The translations under genes and the position numbers were made by a program. A stretch of DNA of 64,000 nucleotides, taken from positions 2,756,859 through 2,820,858 of the forward strand of contig NC_019943.1 of NCBI RefSeq assembly GCF_000327485.1. Reading direction: 5' to 3'. The DNA is from Methanoregula formicica SMSP (lineage in GTDB: Archaea; Halobacteriota; Methanomicrobia; Methanomicrobiales; Methanospirillaceae). The notes beneath the pieces are model-generated. The model had not been told where the DNA came from. It saw only the letters and a program-made list of their open reading frames with translations, and searched no databases. Every line of letters begins with the position of its first letter. Position 1 is the first letter of the stretch. Shown here one piece after another: positions 43,827-52,200 of this stretch.

Positions 43827-44075
43827 GAGAGATACTGGATCCGTCCGGGTTCATTAACCTGTTGAACATTCTCTGCGGTTCTTTGAGAAGAAATCTTCCT
43901 TGCGGGAGCCGATCCCGAAAGTAAACGGCTCCATGCAGTCCCCAGTCCCGTGATTACCCCAAAGCAAAGAGAAACGCAGGATTTCCCGGTTAAAAGAAAA
44001 ATTGTGCTCCTAACAGAAAAAGAACGGAGATCTGATAAGTAAATTTAATCATAGGGAGAAATAAAACTACATATC

Positions 44076-44693
44076 ATGAAGAAAATCCTTGGATTTCTTA
44101 TTCTGGTTATCGCCCTTGTCGCGGCCAGCGGATGCACCCTGCCGCAATCGACAGCCCCGGTAACGACAACCGTTGCAACCGAAATACCAACCGCAGTTCC
44201 GACGGTGATTGAGACAACTGTTGAGGCGACGCCCGTTGCCACGACAGAACCTGCCGTTGTCGAAACCACACCTGCCGCCACCACAGCCATACCGGCCGCC
44301 ACGGAAACCACTGCTGAAGTAACGGCAACGAAGACCGCAATTGTGACCGCCGGAATGACCCCGTCCACCAAGGTCACCGTGATCCACATTGCAAACGATT
44401 CCTTCACTCCCTCTACGCTGATGGTCCTCCCCGGGACACGGATTACCTGGGTCAACTCTGATAATAAAGTCCACTCGGTCAAGGCAGTCGGTGCCATTGC
44501 AGGGAAGTTCAACTCCATGGATATCACACCCACCGCCCAGTGGGGCTATGACTTTGGCGAGAACGAAGGCACCTTTGAGTATGCCGACGGCTACAACCTG
44601 AACGTGACCGGTGTCATCATCGTTAAGAAGGGCGAGTCCTTCTACGGCATGGGTACCCCGACAACCTATATGACCAGCAACGCAACCTGGTAA
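44076..44693 (+). CDS. Putative cupredoxin-like lipoprotein lacking copper ligands
   Basis: This 205-aa protein has a signal peptide with lipobox AASGC (Cys20), a Thr/Pro/Ala-rich linker of about 75 residues, and a C-terminal cupredoxin-like beta-sandwich (about 98-185). The domain has VIHIANDSFTPSTLMVLPGTRITWVNSD and NKVHSV with the first His, but the expected Cys-x-x-His-x-x-Met loop is replaced by EYADGYNLNVTG. Copper binding of the usual type is therefore unlikely. It is probably an anchored surface protein. Confidence 0.78.
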   Translation: MKKILGFLILVIALVAASGCTLPQSTAPVTTTVATEIPTAVPTVIETTVEATPVATTEPAVVETTPAATTAIPAATETTAEVTATKTAIVTAGMTPSTKVTVIHIANDSFTPSTLMVLPGTRITWVNSDNKVHSVKAVGAIAGKFNSMDITPTAQWGYDFGENEGTFEYADGYNLNVTGVIIVKKGESFYGMGTPTTYMTSNATW

Positions 44694-44700
44694 GACACCA

Positions 44701-44715
44701 CTTTTTTTCTTTTTA
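44701..44715 (+). terminator. T-run after cupredoxin-like lipoprotein gene
   Basis: CTTTTTTTCTTTTT follows 7 bp after the stop at 44693, a strong archaeal T-rich terminator. Confidence 0.4.
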
Positions 44716-45162
44716 CGCCTCTGACCTGATCTGAGGATGGGCGCAGGAGAAAGTTCATAGATAATCCGAAGACATTGCCGTGAAAAACACGAAATGATGT
44801 AATGATGGGGGCTGATGTCCCCATACCCCCGGTTGTGATGAACGGCCGCCGAAGTCGAAGAACGCTTCACCGTCTTCTCCCATCTCATCCCCACGCGATT
44901 CGATGTCCCGTGAGGGGCCCTGAGGCGGGGAATCCTCACTCATATTCATAGCGCATGGATTTTTGATCGTTCCGGTGTGAACCGGATCGTTCATGCACGC
45001 TTCTACAGAGTGAATTTTTTATTGATAAACGAGGCAAGTGGTTCGGTGACTTGGAATACTGTTGCACTCCGGATCATGTGCTGCCAGTCACGTGTCAGTC
45101 TGGTAGAATACGGACTAAATGCGGCAAAGAAAAACAGCTGGATAATTCAGACGGAAACTATC
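44716..45162. other. Intergenic stretch without a convincing gene
   Basis: The 450 bp between the cupredoxin gene and the thermosome terminator hold only weak open frames. On the minus strand 44755-44994 could encode an acidic 79-aa peptide (an internal start gives MNMSEDSPPQG), but it has no family resemblance or clear ribosome binding site. A plus-strand frame 44977-45165 has an unlikely composition. A possible small RNA cannot be excluded. Confidence 0.35.
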
Positions 45163-45170
45163 TAAAAAAG
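45163..45170 (-). terminator. T-run after thermosome gene (minus strand)
   Basis: On the minus strand CCCCTTTTTTA follows about 12 bp after the thermosome stop, which fits archaeal termination. Confidence 0.4.
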
Positions 45171-45181
45171 GGGTATCGGGT

Positions 45182-46837
45182 TTAGAAATCGCCGCCCATG
45201 CCGGGAGGCATACCGCCCATGCCACCCATGCCGCCCGGGGGCATGCCGCCTGCGGGCTCGGGGGACTTGGACGAGGCGATGACATCGTCAATGCGCAGGA
45301 TCATGACCGCTGCTTCTGCTGCGGATGAGATTGCCTGGGTCTTGACGCGGAGGGGCTCGACTACACCGGCTGCCTTCATGTCGACTGCCTTGCCTTCGAA
45401 CACATTCAGTCCGTAGGTCTTCTTGCCCTTCTCGTGGGATGCACGGATCTCGACCAGCATGTCGATGGGGTCGAGACCTGCGTTCTCCGCAAGGGTGCGA
45501 GGGATGATCTCGAGTGCGGCTGCAAAGGCCTCGATGGCGAGCTGCTCCTTGCCGCCAACGGTTGCTGCGTACTCGCGGAGACGGAGCGAGAGCTCGGTCT
45601 CGGGTGCACCGCCACCGGCAACGACCTTCTTGTCCTCGACAACGACACCGACAACGCGGAGTGCGTCATGGATGGCGCGCTCGAGCTCGTCGACAACGTG
45701 CTCCGTGCCGCCCTTGACGATGATGGAAACCGCCTTCGGGTTCTTGCACTGCTCGACAAAGGTCATCTCTTCGCCGCCGACCTTACGCTCCTCGACAAGT
45801 CCGGCCTTGCCAAGCTCTTCCTTGCTGATGGCGTCGATAGACGAAACAAGGGTTGCACCGGTTGCCCGGACCAGCTTCTCCATATCACTCTTCTTGACAC
45901 GGCGGGTGGCAAAGATGCCTGCCTTTGCCAGGTAGTGCTGGGCGATGTCATCGATACCCTTCTGGCAGAAGAGGACGTTTGCGCCGCTTGCAACGATCTT
46001 GTCGACAATGCCCTTGACCATCCGCTCTTCCTCATCGAGGAATGCCTGGAGCTGGTCGGGGGAGGTGATGGCGATCTCGGCGTCGACTTCGGTCTTCTTG
46101 AACTCGACAGCTGCGTTGAGGAGGAGGATCTTTGCATTGGTGACCTTCTTGGGCATCGCGGGGTGGACGCGCTCCTTGTCAATGAGAACGCCCTCTACGA
46201 TCTCGGAGTCCTCAATGGATCCGCCGTTCTTCTTCTCGACCTTGATGTTCTCGATGTCTACGCTGCCATCGTCGTCAGCCACCATGGTGACTGCCCTGAC
46301 GACGAGATCGCAGAGCTTCTCCTTGCTCGCCTCTGCGCTCTTGCCGGTCATAGCAGTCCCGGCAATGTTCTTCAAGAGTGCCTTGTCGGTTGGCTTGACA
46401 TCGATGGCGATATCTTTCAAGAATGCCTGGGCCTTCTCTGCAGCCATGCGGTACCCGTGGGTGATAACGGTCGGGTGGACATCCTGTTCGAGGAGTTCCT
46501 CGGCCTTCTTTAAGAGTTCGCCGCCGATGACGACTGCGGAGGTGGTTCCGTCTCCGACCTCATCGTCCTGGGTCTTTGCGACCTCGACCATCATCTTTGC
46601 GGCCGGGTGCTCGATGTCCATTTCCTTGAGGATCGTGACACCGTCGTTCGTGATCACGACATCGCCGATCGTGTCGACGAGCATCTTGTCCATACCCTTG
46701 GGACCGAGCGTGGTCCTGACTGCAGCTGCCACTGCCTTTGCAGCGGTGATGTTCATACCCTGGGCGTCGCGACCGCGGGTCCGGGTGCTGCCTTCCTTGA
46801 GAATAAGAATCGGTTGTCCTCCAAGTTGCTGTGACAT
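45182..46837 (-). CDS. thsA: Thermosome (group II chaperonin) subunit
   Basis: This 551-aa subunit of the ATP-driven protein-folding ring has ATP-binding motifs [22 protein letters not shown] and GDGTTSAVV. The apical segment and the C-terminal [14 protein letters not shown] tail are typical. The start at 46837 ([13 protein letters not shown]) fits the family; the upstream frame to 46870 includes part of the leader. A TATA box and a GGTGAT ribosome binding site lie on the minus strand just before it. Confidence 0.97.
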   Translation of the reverse strand: MSQQLGGQPILILKEGSTRTRGRDAQGMNITAAKAVAAAVRTTLGPKGMDKMLVDTIGDVVITNDGVTILKEMDIEHPAAKMMVEVAKTQDDEVGDGTTSAVVIGGELLKKAEELLEQDVHPTVITHGYRMAAEKAQAFLKDIAIDVKPTDKALLKNIAGTAMTGKSAEASKEKLCDLVVRAVTMVADDDGSVDIENIKVEKKNGGSIEDSEIVEGVLIDKERVHPAMPKKVTNAKILLLNAAVEFKKTEVDAEIAITSPDQLQAFLDEEERMVKGIVDKIVASGANVLFCQKGIDDIAQHYLAKAGIFATRRVKKSDMEKLVRATGATLVSSIDAISKEELGKAGLVEERKVGGEEMTFVEQCKNPKAVSIIVKGGTEHVVDELERAIHDALRVVGVVVEDKKVVAGGGAPETELSLRLREYAATVGGKEQLAIEAFAAALEIIPRTLAENAGLDPIDMLVEIRASHEKGKKTYGLNVFEGKAVDMKAAGVVEPLRVKTQAISSAAEAAVMILRIDDVIASSKSPEPAGGMPPGGMGGMGGMPPGMGGDF

Positions 46838-46854
46838 TAAAATCACCACGTTTT

Positions 46855-46898
46855 GCACTAGATTTAGCACTAAAATTGGTTTGTGGTTCTATATAAAG
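46855..46898 (-). promoter_or_regulatory. Thermosome promoter with GCACTA repeats
   Basis: On the minus strand the TATA box CTTTATATAG lies at 46889-46898. Just downstream, the plus strand has TTTAGCACTAAA (46863-46874; a TTTAG/CTAAA inverted repeat) and GCACTA copies at 46855 and 46867, 12 bp apart and around the expected transcription start. That is a plausible operator site for heat-shock control, though no known archaeal heat-shock motif is matched. Confidence 0.4.
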
Positions 46899-46910
46899 TT
46901 TGTTGAAAAA

Positions 46911-47840
46911 TCATTCACCGAGCATGTCGAGGAGCTCGAAGCCGTCCTCTACCCGGTGGAGGCGCTTTTCACTGATCACAAGCGTCCGGCCGATCTTCTT
47001 CTCCTTTGCGGAGTCGGTGATGACGCACATCGCGTGCTTCTTTGCGATCTGCGACAGGTTACCGATCAGGGCAGCCCGCTTGACAACCTTCTGTGCCGGA
47101 CCATAGCCGGTGAGGATCGTGTGCTTGTCAAAGGTGAGGAGCGCCTGGAAGGGTGCACCGTGCAGCGTATGGAACGAGATCCCGATCTGCTGCAGGAACT
47201 CCATCGGGCTCTGCAGGTGATCGTCGGACTCCTTCTTCTCCGATTCCATTGCCGGGGGCGGAGGTTCATGCCGGATCAGGTCGATTGCTTCGACAACTCC
47301 TGTGTCAAAGAACTCCTCGATCCGGATCGCGACATCGAGCGTGGTCCCCATCCCGCTCTCGTACTTGCTGATGGTCCGCCGCGAAACCCCGAGAACATTG
47401 CCGAGATCGCCAAGCGACATGTTCTGCTTCTCGCGGAGATCCTTGAGTGCATCCCCATTGATATTGACATACAGGCCGCCAGGTGATGCATAGACAAGCG
47501 GGGGGATCTTCTCCACAAAATAATCGTAGAGTGTTGCGGGGCTGATCGCGTAAATTCCGTACCGGACATACACAGCCCCCCGTTCCAGCTCGGCATCGCG
47601 GGCGCGCTCACCGACAATGAGCGGTATCCCACCTAGGAGCCGGGAGATGAGCTCAAGATCAAAGGCCATCTCCTCGCTCACGGAATCAATGTGGGAGACC
47701 ACCTTGATGACAAGCAGCGTCCCGTCATTGCGCGCGATAAGGTCGAAACTCCGCGGGCGGAGCGTGAAACGCTCGGAAACATCGAAGCCGGCCGTGATCA
47801 TTACACTGGTGACCAGCTGGAGCTGGCGGTCCTGGGACAT
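46911..47840 (-). CDS. Putative transcriptional regulator with central XRE-type HTH
   Basis: This 309-aa protein has an N-terminal domain (about 1-125) and a Cro/C1-type HTH at about 131-165 ([32 protein letters not shown]). A C-terminal domain ends in [28 protein letters not shown]. It matches the archaeal putative HTH-type regulator family related to MJ0272/MTH967. It lies just upstream of the thermosome on the same strand and may act on it or elsewhere. The promoter is shared head-to-head with tiaS. Confidence 0.85.
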   Translation of the reverse strand: MSQDRQLQLVTSVMITAGFDVSERFTLRPRSFDLIARNDGTLLVIKVVSHIDSVSEEMAFDLELISRLLGGIPLIVGERARDAELERGAVYVRYGIYAISPATLYDYFVEKIPPLVYASPGGLYVNINGDALKDLREKQNMSLGDLGNVLGVSRRTISKYESGMGTTLDVAIRIEEFFDTGVVEAIDLIRHEPPPPAMESEKKESDDHLQSPMEFLQQIGISFHTLHGAPFQALLTFDKHTILTGYGPAQKVVKRAALIGNLSQIAKKHAMCVITDSAKEKKIGRTLVISEKRLHRVEDGFELLDMLGE

Positions 47841-47883
47841 GTGGATACAAATGGATTAAGCGCTCCCATATATTAATATAGAC

Positions 47884-49107
47884 ATGCTGATCGGGATTGA
47901 TGACACGGACTCGCCGCAGGGTATGTGCACGACATACCTCGGGGCCGTGCTCGTCCGCAGGCTGATCCGGGAATACATGCAGGTGCGCGAGGCGCGGCTC
48001 GTCCGGCTCAACCCGAATGTCACGTTCAAGACGCGGGGCAATGCCGCGGTCATGCTTGATGTTATTGGGGACCCTGGCACCGCATTCCGGATTGCCTGCG
48101 ATCTTGTTGAGGAACTTGCCGACCAGTCCTGCGAGAACACCAATCCCGGCCTTGTCGTCACGGAAGATAAACCCGGTGCGGCCTTCTACCAGAAAGCCGT
48201 GACAGATTTTTGTACTCTTGATGAAGCGGTTGCTGTTCTGGAGAAATCAAGCGCCCGGTACCGTGGCTGGAAAAACCGGCGCGGGCTCATCGGGGCAACG
48301 GCAGCCGTGGCAAGCGAGCTGCCGGACCGGACCTCCGAGATCCTTGTGTACCGGCAGGAAGAGCGGTTCGGCACACCCCGATCTGTCGACCGTCAGAGCC
48401 TGTACAAGGCCGAGGCCGCGACATTCCCGCATACCTGGGACACGGTCGACACAGAAAACGATGTCGTGGTCTGCGTCCCACATACGCCGGATCCGGTCCT
48501 TTTCGGGATCCGGGGCGAGAGCGCACACTGGGTGATGGCCTCCCGGCAGATGATCCGGTCAGAACCTCTGGCACTCGAACAGATCTGGGTGACCAACCAG
48601 GGCACCGATGCCCACCTGCTTGATGCAGACATCGCTTCCTTGAGGGAAGGGCTCTCGTACCGTGTCCGCGGCACGGTTGCGGATTGCCCAAAAACCGGGA
48701 CTGGCGGGCATGTCTCGTTCACGATAGGTGACGAGGCTCACCAGGTGCGGTGCATGGCGTACGAACCCACCAAGAACTTCCGCCAGGTTATCCGCGAGCT
48801 CCGGCCGGGTGATACGATCCTTGCGTGCGGGAGTTTCAAGAAGGGGAGTATCAACCTGGAAAAGATCCACGTGATTGCCCTGAATGCCATAACGAGCGTC
48901 CGCCCCCCGCTCTGCACGGCATGCAACAAGCGGATGACCAGCGATGGCAGGAGGAAGGGCTGGAAATGCAAAAAGTGCGGGGCACGGGCTGACGAACCGG
49001 AGTTACAGAAAATTCCCCGCACACTGAATACCGGGTGGTATGAAGTACCGCCAACAGCACGCAGGCACCTTGCCCGGCCCCTCTGCCGGGGAACTCCGTT
49101 CGGGTAA
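47884..49107 (+). CDS. tiaS: tRNA(Ile2) 2-agmatinylcytidine synthetase
   Basis: This 407-aa enzyme attaches agmatine to C34 of tRNA-Ile(CAU) so it reads AUA. The N-terminal kinase-like region has GIDDTDSPQGMCTTYLG and TFKTRGNAAVM. A central OB-like domain (YRVRGTVADCPKTG) and a C-terminal zinc ribbon (CTACNKRMTSDG ... CKKCGARAD) complete the TiaS architecture. It is divergent from the XRE-regulator gene with only about 40 bp between start codons. Confidence 0.94.
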   Translation: MLIGIDDTDSPQGMCTTYLGAVLVRRLIREYMQVREARLVRLNPNVTFKTRGNAAVMLDVIGDPGTAFRIACDLVEELADQSCENTNPGLVVTEDKPGAAFYQKAVTDFCTLDEAVAVLEKSSARYRGWKNRRGLIGATAAVASELPDRTSEILVYRQEERFGTPRSVDRQSLYKAEAATFPHTWDTVDTENDVVVCVPHTPDPVLFGIRGESAHWVMASRQMIRSEPLALEQIWVTNQGTDAHLLDADIASLREGLSYRVRGTVADCPKTGTGGHVSFTIGDEAHQVRCMAYEPTKNFRQVIRELRPGDTILACGSFKKGSINLEKIHVIALNAITSVRPPLCTACNKRMTSDGRRKGWKCKKCGARADEPELQKIPRTLNTGWYEVPPTARRHLARPLCRGTPFG

Positions 49108-49211
49108 CCGCGCCCGGCGGACCCGGGGGACTGCAGGGTATGGTGTACCACGGCAATCTTTTTCTATCTTCGTACTCTTCTGTAGATTATCAATAACTCA
49201 CGGTCATTGTA

Positions 49212-52200
49212 ATGATCTCTGTCCTCTATGTTGACGATGAACGGGACCTTCTTGAAGTGACAAAACTCTTCCTCGAACTGGGAGGCGATATAACCGTCAC
49301 AACAATGCTTTCTGCACAGGAAGCCCTTGACCAGAATATTGGATCGTTTGATGCCATTGTCTCCGACTACCTGATGCCAGGCATGGACGGAATTGTATTC
49401 CTGAAAGCCGTGCGCCACCAGTATGGGGACATCCCGTTCATCCTCTTTACCGGCCGCGGGCGCGAAGAGGTTGTGATCGAGGCCATCAACAATGGCGCAG
49501 ATTCCTACCTGCAGAAAGGTGCCGACCCGAATGCACAGTTCGCAGAACTTGCGCACCGGATCCGCCAGGCCGTAAAGAGGCAGCATGCCGAACAATCGCT
49601 CCACGAGTCAGAAAAACGCCTTGCCGATATCATCAACTTCCTTCCCGATGCCACGTTCGCAATTGACAAAACCGGTCACGTGATAGCCTGGAACCGGGCG
49701 ATCGAGGAGTTAACCGGCGTTTTGTCGGAAGACATCATCGACAAAGGCGAGTACGAATATGCCATCCCGCTCTATGGGAAATGCCAGCCGATCCTCATCG
49801 ACCTGATCTTCGAACCCGGTACTGTCATCCCGGATCGTTACGCAAACCTCATCCAGGAAAAAGACACGTTCATTGCCGAGACAACGCTCCCCCGCCCTGA
49901 CGAGCAGACCATTACAATCATGGTCAAGGCAAGTCCTCTCTACAACCAGCAGGGCGAGATTGTCGGCGCGATTGAATCCATCCGGGATATCACGGAACTG
50001 AAGAGAGCCGAACGGGAGCTCAAAAGGAGCGAGAAGTGGTTCCGGTTCTTAATCCAGAACTCATCCGATATGATCCGGATCATCGGCCCTGACGGGCTGA
50101 TCTCCTACACCACTCCCTCGACAAAGAGGATCCTCGGATACAATCCTGCCGATCTGGTAGGGAAGGACCCGTTCGAATACCTCCATCCCGACGACCGCGA
50201 ACCGGTCCGTAAAGCACTTGCGGAGGCCATGCAGGAAAGGCACCAGCACACCCCGACGGAGTACCGTATCCGCCATGCCGACGGGCACTATGTTTCTGTT
50301 GAGGCGGTGGCAAACAACCTGCTGGACGTGCCGGAGATCAACGGGATCGTGATAACGGTCCGGCCGATCAGTGACCGTATGCGGGCAGAAGTGGAGATTG
50401 CACAAAGCAGAAAGGACGTTGCCGAGAGCGAAGATCAGTATAAGACACTGTTTGAAGGAGCACATGACGCCATCTTCATCGCAGACCGGAAATCCTTCCT
50501 TAACTGCAACCACAGCGCCGAAGTATTGTTTGGCTGTTCCCGGGATCTGCTCATTAACCGCACCCTTCTGGATTTTTCCCCGGAGATCCAGCCGGGTGGG
50601 CAGCAATCCCGGAAGATGGCACGGGAGAAGATTGATGCGGCCATCTCCGGCAAACCCCAGGTTTTTGAGTGGGTGCACCTCCGGCACGATCACACACCTT
50701 TCGATGCTGAAATAAGCCTTAACCGGGTTCTCATCAGGGGATCCTACTATATCCAGGGGATCGTCAGGGACATTACCGACCGCAAGAAGGCCGAAGCTGC
50801 CCTCAGGGAATCAGAGAGCAAATTCTCCACGGTCTTCGAAAAAAGCCCGGTAGCCCATACCCTGGTCTCGGTGGAGGAAGGGACATTTGTCGATGTGAAT
50901 GAAGCGTTTATCCGGGGTACCGGGTACGCCCGGGAGGAGGTGAACGGGAAAACGGCAGAGGAACTGCAGCTCTTTTCCGATCCTGCCGAAAGAGAGAGGC
51001 TCACCGCCCTCCTGATGGAACAACAGGAGATTACCGGCCTGGAGGTCTCCTTCCGGACCCGGTTTGGTGAGACCCGGGCCTGCCTCTTCTCTGCCCGCCC
51101 CATCGTGATGGCGGGAAAACCCCACATCCTCTCCACGCTGGAAGATATCACAGAGCGCAAGAAGGCGGAAGAGGCACTCAAAGAGAGCGAAGAACTGTTC
51201 CGGGCAGTCTCTGAATATTCGCACAATGCCATCTGCATTGTCAATGAGCAGGGAAAGATCACCTGGGCTAATGACCAGGTCCTTGCCCTGGGGGGATACA
51301 CGAGAGAGCAGATCTATGCCGCACCGTCTTTTGCCGCGTTCATTGCACCGGAATCGTCCGACTGGGTCCTTGCGAACTTCAAAAAATTCGCAGCCGGGGA
51401 GCCCTACGAGCACCATTACCAGTTCACAATCATCCGGGCTGACGGGAAGAAGCGCCTGTGCACGAAACACATGACCGACTTCTCCGATCGCCAAGGCAAA
51501 CGCAACCTTGTCATCAACATGTTCGATATCACCGAGAAGGCAAAGGCCGAAGAGGCTTTGCAGGAGAGCGAGAGCAAACTCCGCAGGATCGCCGACAATG
51601 CTCCGGATATCATCTTCCGGATGTCGCTCCCTGAAGGGAAATATGAGTACATCAGCCCTGCATCGCTCGCGCTCACAGGGTACACTCCGGAGGAGTTCTA
51701 CGATGATCCCGGGCTTGTCCGCACCCTCATCCACCCGTCATGGCAGGAATACTTCCGGATGCAGTGGGATGCCCTGATGACAGGCAGCGCCCCACCGAGC
51801 TACGAGTTCCAGATCATTGACCGTGCAGGAGAAATCCGCTGGTTCAACCAGAGGAACATGCTGGTGACCGGGAGCGGGGACAGGATCATCGCAATCGAGG
51901 GCATCATTACCGACATCACGCGGCAGAAGGATACTGAACGGGAACTGCGGAAGAACGAGCTGCGATCACTTGCGGTGAGCGCAAATGCCGGCTCCTGGAT
52001 CTGGGAGATCGATCCCGAGGGCATCTATCGCTACTCCAGCCCCGCTGTGCTGAATATCCTGGGGTACAAGCCGGAGGAGATCGTAGGCAGGATGCATTTC
52101 TACGATCTCTTCGACCCGTCGATCCGGGAAAAACTCACCCATGAAGTGTTTGCAACCATGGAAGGGCGCGAACCGTTCCGGAACCTCGAAAACCTCAATG

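Noticed and set aside
44755..44994. Minus-strand 79-codon acidic ORF
   Set aside because: No ribosome binding site, promoter or family match was seen; kept only as a possibility within the spacer entry.
45434..47486. Plus-strand frames opposite the thermosome and XRE regulator
   Set aside because: They are antisense shadows created by the codon use of the real genes and have no domain similarity.
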